Shown here in pieces: positions 34,926 to 43,797 of a DNA stretch of 64,000 bases. Where the stretch lies: positions 186,001 through 250,000 of the forward strand of contig NZ_JABMCC010000112.1 of the NCBI RefSeq assembly GCF_013359905.1, given 5' to 3'. The notes under the pieces were generated by a model that was not told the origin of the DNA, did no database searches, and saw only the letters and a program-made list of their open reading frames with translations. Position 1 is the stretch's first letter. Every line of letters starts with the position of its first letter. The stretch comes from Paenibacillus taichungensis (lineage in GTDB: Bacteria; Bacillota; Bacilli; Paenibacillales; Paenibacillaceae). The position numbers and the translations under genes were made by a program.

Positions 34926-35551
34926 CCTTGCTCCAATGCATAACGTGTCAGTTGAACACGATTTTGAACCTGCAGTTTTTGCAAAATGTTTTTCAAATGA
35001 TTCTTGACCGTATACTCTGAAATTGTATAATTCACAGCGATTTCTTTGTTGGTCCATCCTGCAGCCACGCCATACAGAATATCCTTTTCTCTTGTCGTTA
35101 GCGGAACGTCAGGTTCTTTTTTCTCCGTGAGTGAGACGTCCTTCAGGATTTGGTAAGCCACCTCGCGGCTCAATGGAGCCTCTTCTGTAACAATGGAATG
35201 AAGATATTCCAGCCACATGGACGGTTCCAGATTTTTGAGCAAGTAACCCTGAGCTCCCCGCTTCAACGCTTCCAGTAGGTGGAGTACATCATCCGAGACG
35301 GTAATCATAACAATTTTCACATAAGGAAAGGCCAGTTTGATCCGCTGTGTTGCTTCAAGACCGTTCATAATGGGCATTTGAATGTCCATGAGGATTAGAT
35401 CGGGAAGCCACTGTTCTGTATAATCAACCGCTTGTTGACCGTCCGATACGACGCCAATCACTTCGAAGCCGGGATCCATGGATAAAATTTCACATATGGC
35501 TTCTCTTGCATGAGCGTGATCGTCTACCACAAGTACGCGAGTATGGCTCAT
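34898..35551 (-). CDS. NarL/FixJ-type response regulator
   Basis: A 217-residue regulator. The receiver domain has acidic VVDDHAHAR and phospho-acceptor Asp in LPDLILMDIQMP; the C-terminal LuxR-type helix-turn-helix is seen in TNKEIAVNYTISEYTVKNHLKNIL. It overlaps the preceding kinase gene by four bases, so they form a pair. Placed directly upstream of nosD and near cyd, it may control genes for low-oxygen respiration, as NreC or NarL do, but this is inference. Confidence 0.9.
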   Translation of the reverse strand: MSHTRVLVVDDHAHAREAICEILSMDPGFEVIGVVSDGQQAVDYTEQWLPDLILMDIQMPIMNGLEATQRIKLAFPYVKIVMITVSDDVLHLLEALKRGAQGYLLKNLEPSMWLEYLHSIVTEEAPLSREVAYQILKDVSLTEKKEPDVPLTTREKDILYGVAAGWTNKEIAVNYTISEYTVKNHLKNILQKLQVQNRVQLTRYALEQGLITDHNRL

Positions 35552-36393
35552 AACATCTCACCATCCTTTGAAAATTCGACAACAGTAAGCTGCTGCTCCC
35601 TTCGGAATTGCATGTTAAAGTTCAGTTCATTCATCCGCTCTCTCATGATTTTCAGTCCATATCGATCCTTTCGTTCAAAGGGATTCATCTCAAATCCTTT
35701 TCCATTATCTCGAATCGTGATATTCCAGCACTTCTTGTGCCCGTTCCCCTGAATCCATCCTTGTGAAGCAGATGCATGCTTTTGAATATTAAAGAGAGCT
35801 TCCCGAATACAAGCGAGCAGTTCTACTTTCTCTTTGTCAGTAAATGCATCATCCGGGATGCTCCAATCCAGTTCGATTTGGACGGGGACATCTTTGGCAA
35901 TTCTTCGAATTTGGCCAAGTAGTGTGACCGATTCGTTCATAGTGAAGGTATTGTCAACGTTAGGATCATAACGTAAATCGGCAATGGCCTGACGCACATA
36001 ACGATTGACTTCATGGACCGTTTTCTTGATCGAATACACATCGTCCAGCTGTTGATCCTGCTTGGCTTGTTCCTCCAAACGCCCCACTTTCACCGATAAC
36101 AAGAAAAGAGATTGGGCGATTCCATCATGAAGTTCCTTGGCCAGCTTTTCACGGGATTCAAGCGCAATTTTGGCAGCACGCTCATGCTCCAGTTCTTTTT
36201 GAATACGTTCCAGGATAAGAAACAGCCGAGTTAACAACGTTATACTCACAACATATACAATGACAGGCGTAAGCCAGTTGCCCAAATTCATTGATATATA
36301 GGGGAGTAGAAACTGATGTCGTACATATTCCCAGAGACCAACCGTTAAGGTGGGAATGAGCAAGATCATCCACTTGATTTGTTTATAAGACAT
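35548..36393 (-). CDS. Sensor histidine kinase (HisKA_3, NarX/DegS-like)
   Basis: A 281-residue kinase. Two hydrophobic segments lie in the first 60 residues with a short loop, then a linker helix and the phospho-accepting His in EKLAKELHDGIAQS near residue 88, and an ATPase domain with DNGKGF. It has no PAS or iron-sulfur motif that would name the signal. AGGAGGGGA precedes its ATG. Confidence 0.9.
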   Translation of the reverse strand: MSYKQIKWMILLIPTLTVGLWEYVRHQFLLPYISMNLGNWLTPVIVYVVSITLLTRLFLILERIQKELEHERAAKIALESREKLAKELHDGIAQSLFLLSVKVGRLEEQAKQDQQLDDVYSIKKTVHEVNRYVRQAIADLRYDPNVDNTFTMNESVTLLGQIRRIAKDVPVQIELDWSIPDDAFTDKEKVELLACIREALFNIQKHASASQGWIQGNGHKKCWNITIRDNGKGFEMNPFERKDRYGLKIMRERMNELNFNMQFRREQQLTVVEFSKDGEML

Positions 36394-36421
36394 ATTCCCC
36401 TCCTGAACTGCAAGATAAGAA

Positions 36422-37150
36422 TCAGTGAGGTAAACGAAGAATATAACCGAACCCCCACAGGGTGTGAATCAGATCTTCCCGATTCGGCACATGCTCGGAT
36501 AGTTTGTCACGCAACCGTTTCACATGGGTATCTACGGTTCGATAATCCAGATCTTCCTCATGCTCCACTTTCCAAACAATTCTCAGCAAATCCTGCCTGG
36601 AGAATGCGATTTCCGCGTGTGTCGCCAGATGATATAGCAAATCAAATTCTTTGGGAGTCATATGAATCTCCTCGTCTTCTACTGTGACTCTTCGGGAAGT
36701 AGGATTGATTAAAATAGAGGAGATCAACACCTCGCTTGCTGAATGGTCCTTAGGCGCAGGTTTGATTAATCCGTTATAACGAGCCATCATGGTTTTGATG
36801 CGCAGCACAACTTCCCTCGGACTGAACGGTTTCATGACAAAGTCATCCGCCCCGGCTTTGAAAGCTTCAAGCCGATTTCCCTCTTCTGACTTGGCTGTCA
36901 GAAACATGACGGGTATGCTTAAGTTGGTCCGTAGATATTGGCATATTTCAATCCCCTTAATATCAGGGAGAATCCAATCCAGAATGATCATGGCATACGA
37001 GTCATGATGAAGCTTGCTTAAGGCTTGCCAGCCCAGCGAAGCCTCCTCAACGATAAATTGTTCTTTCTCCAAATACTTTCGAAGAAGTCCACGGACCCGT
37101 TTATCATCATCTACAATCAATATTCTATTTTGCTGCAGGATCCCGCTCAT
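36422..37150 (-). CDS. OmpR/PhoB-type response regulator
   Basis: A 242-residue regulator: receiver domain with Asp in MIILDWILPDIKG, Lys in FVMKPFSP, then a winged-helix domain with MTPKEFDLLYHL and RTVDTHVKRLRDKL. No kinase of the matching (HisKA) type lies beside it; the adjacent kinase is of the NarX type and paired with another regulator. ResD-like respiratory control is possible given the neighbours but not shown. TTGGAGG precedes the ATG. Confidence 0.88.
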   Translation of the reverse strand: MSGILQQNRILIVDDDKRVRGLLRKYLEKEQFIVEEASLGWQALSKLHHDSYAMIILDWILPDIKGIEICQYLRTNLSIPVMFLTAKSEEGNRLEAFKAGADDFVMKPFSPREVVLRIKTMMARYNGLIKPAPKDHSASEVLISSILINPTSRRVTVEDEEIHMTPKEFDLLYHLATHAEIAFSRQDLLRIVWKVEHEEDLDYRTVDTHVKRLRDKLSEHVPNREDLIHTLWGFGYILRLPH

Positions 37151-37589
37151 GTCTTACCTCCAAATCTTTGCGATATTCGGGTCGTTTGCTTAGTTTCTCT
37201 TTTTATAAAACCTCAAGCCAGTGAGTGAACTTGATGTAATCAGCATACCTTCAACGTACTCAAAAGGCATGACTCCATAGAGCCATGCCTTTAATAATCT
37301 ATCTCTGAATTGTAGACAATGTATGAACGATGATGTTCAGGTTTATTTCTTTCCGGTGACGGCTGTCAATCATAATTCTCTCATGCACCAAATATCGTGT
37401 ATTCGAATATGGATATCTACTAAGCCACAAATTTTTTAAACCTAGTAATAGAGCCCATTCATCAGGTTTTTCACAAAATTGATACCAATATGCATTTGAC
37501 AAAGCTATATATTGATATAAAATTAAGAAATAAATCTATATATAGTGTTTGTTTTTGATCACCTTTCATTTGTCAAGGAGGATATGATA
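37151..37589. other. Intergenic region between the OmpR-type regulator and nrdI
   Basis: Contains an inverted repeat AAAGGCATG...CATGCCTTT at about 37263-37293, possibly a terminator. A minus-strand frame at 37299-37502 (67 codons from TTG) ends just before it, but has no ribosome binding site, so I do not call it a gene. The right end holds the NrdR-like boxes. Confidence 0.5.
37500..37550 (+). promoter_or_regulatory. Pair of NrdR-like boxes upstream of nrdIEF
   Basis: CTATATATTG (37505-37514) and CTATATATAG with TGT following (37536-37548) are cores of ACACTATATATxGTGT-like boxes. They are 31 bases apart, about three helical turns, as is usual for NrdR sites. Confidence 0.7.
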
Positions 37590-37949
37590 GTGCTAATTGT
37601 GTATGATTCGATAACCGGGAATGTTAAGAGGTTTATTTCCAAGCTTCAACTGCCGGCTGTTCAGATTCAGAATCAAATGACGATTGATGAACCGTACGTA
37701 CTTGTGACATATACAACAGGTTTTGGACAGATACCTGATAAGGTGTCTTCTTTTTTGCAAAAAAATTCTAAATACCTGATTGGCGTGGCCGCCAGCGGTA
37801 ACCGTAACTGGGGTGAGCGTTTTGCCAAAAGTGCAGATTTGATCTCTGCATCTTATAACGTCCCGGTTATCAGTAAATTTGAATTATCAGGTTCCAAGAA
37901 AGACGTGGAGTATTTTGAACAGGAGGTGAGCCGCATTGCGACATATTGA
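37590..37949 (+). CDS. nrdI: Class Ib ribonucleotide reductase flavodoxin NrdI
   Basis: A flavodoxin-like protein of 119 residues; VYDSITGNVKRF is the FMN-binding start and GVAASGNRNWGERF the second conserved part. NrdI supplies superoxide to oxidise the dimanganese centre of NrdF. ATG 37584 is only two bases from AGGAGG, so GTG 37590 is the better start and gives the usual VLIVYDS opening. Its end overlaps nrdE by 14 bases. Confidence 0.92.
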   Translation: MLIVYDSITGNVKRFISKLQLPAVQIQNQMTIDEPYVLVTYTTGFGQIPDKVSSFLQKNSKYLIGVAASGNRNWGERFAKSADLISASYNVPVISKFELSGSKKDVEYFEQEVSRIATY

Positions 37950-40020
37950 ATTAAATAACATGCTGCTAAAGCGTGACTCTGATGGCTTCTTCCAGTTACA
38001 TAAGGATAAAGAGGCTGTAGAGGAGTTTATGAAAGAAATCAAAAATAAAAGCATGGCGTTTGCCAACATTGATGATCAAGTCAAATTCATGATTGATCAT
38101 GATTATTACGAAGATTTCTATGCTTCCTATACAGTTGACCAAGTTAGAACCGTATTTGAAATTACGCGTGGCTATGAATATAACTTTCCTTCCTATATGG
38201 CAGCGTCCAAGTTCTATACTGATTATGCATTGAGAACATATGACCGTAAAACATACCTTGAGCAATATTCGGATCGGGTAGCAGCCGTAGCTCTTCATCT
38301 GGGTCGAGGACACTTTGATACGGCTTGTTTGCTGTCTCGTTCTATGATGGAGCAGCGCCTTCAGCCCGCAACCCCTACTTTTCTAAATGCAGGAAAAAGT
38401 CGGCGCGGAGAACTGGTTTCTTGCTTCCTGCTTGAAATGGACGATTCACTGAACTCCATAAACTATGTACTAAACACTTGTATGCAGTTATCCAAAATCG
38501 GTGGTGGAGTGGCTGTCAACCTGTCGAAGTTACGTGCTCGTGGTGAAGTCATTAAAGGTGTTGAAGGTGCTGCAAAAGGCATTACTCCTGTTCTCAAGCT
38601 GATGGAAGACGGCTTCTCCTACGCCGATCAGATGGGTCAACGTAAAGGTTCTGGTGCAGCATACTATAATATTTTCGGTTGGGACGTTATGGAACTGCTG
38701 GATAGCAAAAAGATTAATGCGGATGAGAAAATCCGGCTGAAAACTCTCTCTATCGGACTTATTGTCCCTAATCGTTTCTATAAGCTGGCTCAAGATAATG
38801 AACCCCTGTACCTTTTCGCACCTTATAGTGTCTATAAGGCGTATGGAACACATTTGGATGATATGGATCTGGACGTAATGTATGATACCTTGCTGGCTGA
38901 CGACAGGGTGAAGAAGAAAAAATCCCTCAGCGCAAGAGATATGCTGACCAAAATAGCAATGACTCAACTTGAATCCGGCTATCCCTACATCATTAATAAA
39001 ACCAATGCCAATCAAGCACATGCCTTGAAAAACGTAGGACAAGTCAAAATGTCCAACCTCTGCACAGAGATTTTCCAACTCCAGGAAACTTCTGAAATTA
39101 CAGATTATGGTCAACCGGATATTATCCGCAAAGATATCAGCTGCAACCTGGCCTCCCTCAATATTGTTAATGTTATGGAGAGTGGCAAGATCAAGGAATC
39201 CGTTCATGAGGGCATGATCGCACTGACCTCCGTCAGCGACATGACGCATGTTGCTAATGCTCCTGGTGTGGCAAAAGCCAATTCCGAAATGCATTCCGTT
39301 GGTTTGGGTGCCATGAACCTGCACGGTTACTTAGCCAAAAACAGGATTGCTTATGAAAGCTCGGAGGCCAAGGATTTTGTACGTACCTTCTTTATGACCA
39401 TGAATTATCATTCTCTGGAGAAAAGTATGGAGTTTGCAGAGCAAACGGGTCAACGGTTCTATGGATTTGAGCAATCAGATTATGCGACTGGCGTATATTT
39501 TGATCGTTATGTGACTACGGATTACCGTCCCACGACATCGAAAGTACAAGAATTGTTTAACGGCATTGCTGTTCCGTCTCCCGAGGATTGGAACCAGCTT
39601 AAGTCTAAAGTGATGAAAAATGGTCTCTATCATGCCTATCGCATGGCTATTGCTCCAACAGCCAGCATCTCTTATATCCAAAACGCAACTTCCAGTGTGA
39701 TGCCGATCGTAGAACAGATTGAGACTCGGACCTATGCCAATTCAACGACGTATTATCCAATGCCCTATTTGCAAAAGGATAATGTCTTCTATTACAAATC
39801 AGCGTATCAAATGGATCAATTCAAGGTGATTGATTTGATTGCGGAGATTCAGCCACATGTGGACCAAGGCATCTCAACCATTCTTCATGTAAACAGTGAT
39901 GTATCCACGCGAGAATTGGCTCGTTGCTACCTGTATGCTGCTCATAAAGGGTTGAAATCTCTATATTATACAAGAACTAACAAGCTGACGATGGAAGAAT
40001 GCATTGCTTGTTCAATATAA
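37936..40020 (+). CDS. nrdE: Class Ib ribonucleoside-diphosphate reductase, large subunit
   Basis: A 694-residue catalytic subunit. ATPTFLNAGKSRRGELVSCFLLEMDD, the KIGGGVAVNLSKLRA segment, NLASLNI and APTASISYIQNATSSVMP are typical of NrdE; the C-terminal ECIACSI holds the redox cysteines. There is no N-terminal ATP-cone, as expected for class Ib. The start is TTG 37936, eight bases after AGGAGGTGA inside nrdI. Confidence 0.95.
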   Translation: MRHIELNNMLLKRDSDGFFQLHKDKEAVEEFMKEIKNKSMAFANIDDQVKFMIDHDYYEDFYASYTVDQVRTVFEITRGYEYNFPSYMAASKFYTDYALRTYDRKTYLEQYSDRVAAVALHLGRGHFDTACLLSRSMMEQRLQPATPTFLNAGKSRRGELVSCFLLEMDDSLNSINYVLNTCMQLSKIGGGVAVNLSKLRARGEVIKGVEGAAKGITPVLKLMEDGFSYADQMGQRKGSGAAYYNIFGWDVMELLDSKKINADEKIRLKTLSIGLIVPNRFYKLAQDNEPLYLFAPYSVYKAYGTHLDDMDLDVMYDTLLADDRVKKKKSLSARDMLTKIAMTQLESGYPYIINKTNANQAHALKNVGQVKMSNLCTEIFQLQETSEITDYGQPDIIRKDISCNLASLNIVNVMESGKIKESVHEGMIALTSVSDMTHVANAPGVAKANSEMHSVGLGAMNLHGYLAKNRIAYESSEAKDFVRTFFMTMNYHSLEKSMEFAEQTGQRFYGFEQSDYATGVYFDRYVTTDYRPTTSKVQELFNGIAVPSPEDWNQLKSKVMKNGLYHAYRMAIAPTASISYIQNATSSVMPIVEQIETRTYANSTTYYPMPYLQKDNVFYYKSAYQMDQFKVIDLIAEIQPHVDQGISTILHVNSDVSTRELARCYLYAAHKGLKSLYYTRTNKLTMEECIACSI

Positions 40021-40062
40021 ATAATTTCCCTTTAGGGTATTACGATTGGAGTTTGATATACC

Positions 40063-41025
40063 ATGCCGGCAATTCAAGCTGTGAACTGGAATCGAGCGGA
40101 TGATGATTTCACACTGATGTTCTGGAATCAGAATATTATGCAATTTTGGACCGATGATGAGATTCCTTTATCCGATGATAAAATGACCTGGGGCATGCTC
40201 AGTGATATAGAAAAAGACGCTTATATGAAAGTCTTGGGCGGCTTAACCCTTCTGGATACGATCCAGGGTGGTGTAGGTATGCCGCAGATTATGGAGCATG
40301 TCGATGGACTGCAACGCAAAGCCGTACTTAGTTTTATGGCGATGATGGAACAAATTCATGCGAAATCATACAGTAGTATTTTCACCACATTGGCATCAAC
40401 CGAAGAAATTGACAGTGTATTTAAATGGGTGGAAGAAAATCCATATCTGCAAACCAAAGCGACGATTATACGTCAGTATTACATGAATATTGAAACTTCA
40501 AAAGATCTGTATATGGCAATGGCTGCATCCGTTCTTTTGGAAAGTTATTTGTTCTACAGTGGATTTTTCTATCCACTCTATTTAGCCGGACAAGGCAAAC
40601 TTACATGCAGTGGTGAGATCATTGATCTGATTCTGCGGGATGAAAGTATTCACGGTGTATATGTGGGGGTGTTGGCCCAGGAAATATACGCAAGCTTTGA
40701 TGAAACGCAGCGGAACGATGTGTATCAAGGTTTGGTTGATCTAGTACAGCTTCTTCATCAGAATGAATTGCAATATACGAAGGAATTATATACGCCCATT
40801 CATTTGACAGAAGAAGTGGAAACCTTCCTGCGTTATAACGCAAACAAAGCGATGATGAACCTCGGGTTTGAACCATTATTTGATGACGAGGAAGTCAACC
40901 CGATTGTATTAAATGGAATCAGTACACATACCAAACAGCATGACTTTTTCTCTAAAAAAGGCAACGGGTATATCCGTACTCTGAATGTAGAACCTCTGAC
41001 GGATGATGATTTCAAGTTTGAATAA
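40063..41025 (+). CDS. nrdF: Class Ib ribonucleoside-diphosphate reductase, small subunit
   Basis: A 320-residue radical-bearing subunit. EQIHAKSYSSIF (Glu-x2-His ligands), the FYPLYLAGQGKL segment and LRDESIHGVY (Glu and His ligands) mark the dimetal site. It assembles a tyrosyl radical with the help of NrdI. It ends the nrdIEF operon, followed by a strong hairpin. Confidence 0.95.
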   Translation: MPAIQAVNWNRADDDFTLMFWNQNIMQFWTDDEIPLSDDKMTWGMLSDIEKDAYMKVLGGLTLLDTIQGGVGMPQIMEHVDGLQRKAVLSFMAMMEQIHAKSYSSIFTTLASTEEIDSVFKWVEENPYLQTKATIIRQYYMNIETSKDLYMAMAASVLLESYLFYSGFFYPLYLAGQGKLTCSGEIIDLILRDESIHGVYVGVLAQEIYASFDETQRNDVYQGLVDLVQLLHQNELQYTKELYTPIHLTEEVETFLRYNANKAMMNLGFEPLFDDEEVNPIVLNGISTHTKQHDFFSKKGNGYIRTLNVEPLTDDDFKFE

Positions 41026-41073
41026 GTCATAAAGAATCATAGTAAGGCTGCTAACGTCTAGCCTATGAATATA

Positions 41074-41117
41074 AATCAAGAAGGCTGTTCCTCCCAGAGG
41101 AATAGCCTTCTTGATTT
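41074..41117. terminator. Bidirectional terminator between nrdF and the ACP operon
   Basis: AATCAAGAAGGCTGTTCCTC pairs with AGGAATAGCCTTCTTGATT (one G:T pair) around CCAG. It separates convergent genes; the right end touches the stop codon of the gene at 41116. Confidence 0.85.
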
Positions 41118-42159
41118 ACTTTTCGAGCAATGAAATCAGTCTTTGCAGCAGAACAGGCTCTTCCTTGCGGAATTGCTCCAACCGAAGTCTTACCTTCGCA
41201 AACACGGCCTTGTCTTCACGAATTTCATGACGGATGTATTGATCCCTTAGCTTCATTGCCCTAGTGGCTATATCCTGATAACCATTCACAAGTTCTTCGT
41301 CGTAAGGGATTATCCCCTCATCTATCAAGTAGGTAATCCGTTCACTCATCATTTTTTTGTGCTCCCAGAGCACATGAAGATGCCTCACATCGTTACGGTC
41401 ACCGAGACGAGGATCGTTGCTCTCTACTGCATCATAGTACATTTGCAAATAGTCGTAGACGTCAATTCCGAAAGCCTGTTCGTCATCAGGAATGTAATTA
41501 ATGCGATTCAGATGAGTGTCTCCGTTCAGGTAATCATGCAGTTGGTCGAGTGCTACGATTCTATCGAAAGGATAAGGAGAATGCGGCTCGTATTTGTAAA
41601 AATAAGTGTGATGATCCGCGGTGAGCCCCTCTCTGAGCAGATATCTCATGGAATGGACAGCATCCAGGAACTCCGTGAACGGAATCTGTACATTGCGGTA
41701 AACTCCCGTATGGTCGAACATAGAAGCATCAAAGAAACGTTTGTCCCAATCGAAACCGTACAGAAAAAGATGATGAGGAAACGGTTCCTGCTGATAAGCC
41801 GCCGCTGGCGGTAGCTTGGCTTCGTCCAAAAACACGACGCAATAATAGCCGCTGCGAATCTGATCCGCGAAAAAATGGGGCCAGGCGTCCAGCGCCAAAT
41901 GCTCCAGAATCGTATAATTCACAGAGCAAGTGAGTAGAAATGGATTATTGAAATTCAGTTCGTTGGGTTTGCCCCGAAAAAAATCGATATAAAACTGTCT
42001 GCCATCCTCCAGAAAGGTTTTCTTGCAGGACAACTGAATGAAATTGCTGTAATACCAAGGAATCGTTTCCTCATGTGCACTGGTAATCGAAAGCGTGTAA
42101 GCCCACCGCAGAAATCCTTTAAGCGGCGGATTTAACACGGGCAGCTGAACAGCATTCAT
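41116..42159 (-). CDS. Uncharacterised protein with BtrH_N-like (papain-fold) region
   Basis: A 347-residue soluble protein, last gene of the ACP operon. The part SGYYCVVFLDEAKLPPAAAY...HHLFLYGFDWDKRFFDASMFD resembles the His-containing second half of BtrH N-terminal domains, which transfer an acyl group from a carrier protein; candidate cysteines are residues 45 and 78. The C-terminal 140 residues are helical and unassigned. In butirosin synthesis BtrH moves the aminoacyl side chain from ACP to the aminoglycoside, so this could be the transferase of the pathway. The match is by pattern only. GGGGGG precedes the ATG. Confidence 0.55.
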   Translation of the reverse strand: MNAVQLPVLNPPLKGFLRWAYTLSITSAHEETIPWYYSNFIQLSCKKTFLEDGRQFYIDFFRGKPNELNFNNPFLLTCSVNYTILEHLALDAWPHFFADQIRSGYYCVVFLDEAKLPPAAAYQQEPFPHHLFLYGFDWDKRFFDASMFDHTGVYRNVQIPFTEFLDAVHSMRYLLREGLTADHHTYFYKYEPHSPYPFDRIVALDQLHDYLNGDTHLNRINYIPDDEQAFGIDVYDYLQMYYDAVESNDPRLGDRNDVRHLHVLWEHKKMMSERITYLIDEGIIPYDEELVNGYQDIATRAMKLRDQYIRHEIREDKAVFAKVRLRLEQFRKEEPVLLQRLISLLEK

Positions 42160-42171
42160 TCTTTCCCCCCC

Positions 42172-42975
42172 TTAACTACTTGCACTACTATATCCCTTCA
42201 CAGCCTGTTTCCAGAGCAATCGTATTACTGTGAAGAGTATAATTGAAGCGACCAGCGCCAGTCCTGTATAGAGCCAGCTGAGCTGTCCTAGCAGAAACAT
42301 TGGTCCGAAATTGGTAATCAGGAACAGCGGAATGACAAAGGTACCGATCCGCCGGACCCAAGTTGGGTATATGGCCATTGGAAAATTGTTGGCGTCCCAG
42401 GCGGAATGAGCAATCTCCGATGCAGAGCCCGTCTGAACGAACCGAAATGACAGCAATGCAGGGATAATCATTAGACAATATGTGATGATAACGGAGACAA
42501 ATAACAACAACATAAACCCGGCTAGCTGGAGAAACGTCAGGGGGATGTCCATGGCATGCCAGCCAATACCAATCATGACGAAACCAACTAAAATATCGGG
42601 GATTGGAAGCGCCAGATCGACATAACGCAAAGAAGCCATAAATTGAAGAGAAACCGGCTTCGTTAACATTAGATCAAGTGAGCCGTCCTTAATATATTCC
42701 GGAATTTTCGTAAAATTGGTGAAAAACAACCCAACGTACATTCCTGTCACCACGGTGTGCATGCCTATAAATAGAAGCAGCCCTTCGGGCGGTATGCCGT
42801 CGACGTGAAGATCGGTGCGGAACACAACGAGCACATATAACAGTTTAGCAAGCAGGTAGACGGATTCCACTAGCAGGCTCATCATGAAATTACCCCGAAA
42901 CTCCATCTGGGCAATGAGACAATTTTTGATGAACATACCGTACAAATGTGCGTATTTTCTCATGGCTCTAAACAT
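42172..42975 (-). CDS. ABC-2 family permease (DUF990 type), second of pair
   Basis: A 267-residue permease with six hydrophobic segments. YIKDGSLDLMLTKPVSLQF is the hallmark of the DUF990 ABC-2 proteins, which come in pairs with an ATPase. It should form the exporter with the two genes just upstream. Twelve bases separate it from the first permease and 12 from the BtrH-like gene. The exported compound is probably the product of this operon. Confidence 0.86.
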   Translation of the reverse strand: MFRAMRKYAHLYGMFIKNCLIAQMEFRGNFMMSLLVESVYLLAKLLYVLVVFRTDLHVDGIPPEGLLLFIGMHTVVTGMYVGLFFTNFTKIPEYIKDGSLDLMLTKPVSLQFMASLRYVDLALPIPDILVGFVMIGIGWHAMDIPLTFLQLAGFMLLLFVSVIITYCLMIIPALLSFRFVQTGSASEIAHSAWDANNFPMAIYPTWVRRIGTFVIPLFLITNFGPMFLLGQLSWLYTGLALVASIILFTVIRLLWKQAVKGYSSASS

Positions 42976-42987
42976 ATGGGATCTCCG

Positions 42988-43797
42988 CTACCCCCCAACC
43001 GCTGAATATTTCTTCATGGATATGCGCCATGTGAGACGAGATAACCATAAAAACAGAAGTATCCACCCGCACTGGATAAGCAATCCTTGATACATCGCCG
43101 CCACTTCCGTTTTGCCGCTGAGCACATTGACCGGAAAATAAATGGTATACGGAAACGGCGTGTACTGAAGTGCCTCCACAATCGAATCCCCGAAAATCTC
43201 CAATGGGAACATACCTCCGCTCAGAATATTCACGAGCAGACTCGTAATGACGAAAAAATAAGAGATTTCGTTCAGATAAAAAGCACTTGCACAGATGCAG
43301 TAAGAGATCAAGAAATTGAGCAATAGCGCCCCCGATAACGTAACGACGAACAAGATCAGCCGTATGACCTGGAACTCAAGCACACCACCGACAGATGATA
43401 TCCAGATAATCCCGACAAGCAGCACAGCTGTAACGCCGTAATAGATCGCCTTCTGTCCGAAAAAAGATACTAGCCGATATCCAAAGTAACTAACCGGTTT
43501 GATTAAATACTTGTTTAGACCACCGTTCTTGATATCGTCGACGATCTGGTGCTCGAACTGGGTAGCGATTAGTTTGGATACCAAGCCCGCCAAGATCGTA
43601 TACAAAATTATTTGATTATATGAATACGAGAATAGTGCCGTTTCCCCAGAATGTTGGTACACCGCTGTCCATATAAAATACTGAACAAGAATCGGAAACG
43701 CGGCTCCGAGAAGACCGAGAAAGAAGTGAAAACGGTATTCCATCGATTGCTGCACACCCATCGAAAAAACAGCTGTATACAATTTGCGTCCATTCAT
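42988..43797 (-). CDS. ABC-2 family permease (DUF990 type), first of pair
   Basis: A 269-residue permease with six hydrophobic segments; DIKNGGLNKYLIKPVSYFGYR is the same signature as in its partner, in the same position. The two probably form a heterodimer. Its start overlaps the ATPase stop by four bases (ATGA). Confidence 0.87.
   Translation of the reverse strand: MNGRKLYTAVFSMGVQQSMEYRFHFFLGLLGAAFPILVQYFIWTAVYQHSGETALFSYSYNQIILYTILAGLVSKLIATQFEHQIVDDIKNGGLNKYLIKPVSYFGYRLVSFFGQKAIYYGVTAVLLVGIIWISSVGGVLEFQVIRLILFVVTLSGALLLNFLISYCICASAFYLNEISYFFVITSLLVNILSGGMFPLEIFGDSIVEALQYTPFPYTIYFPVNVLSGKTEVAAMYQGLLIQCGWILLFLWLSRLTWRISMKKYSAVGG

Noticed and set aside
37299-37502. 67-codon minus-strand frame from TTG followed by a hairpin
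   Set aside because: No ribosome binding site and no family match; noted in the gap entry only.
38530-39324. 264-codon minus-strand frame
   Set aside because: Fully inside and antisense to nrdE; codon pattern follows nrdE.
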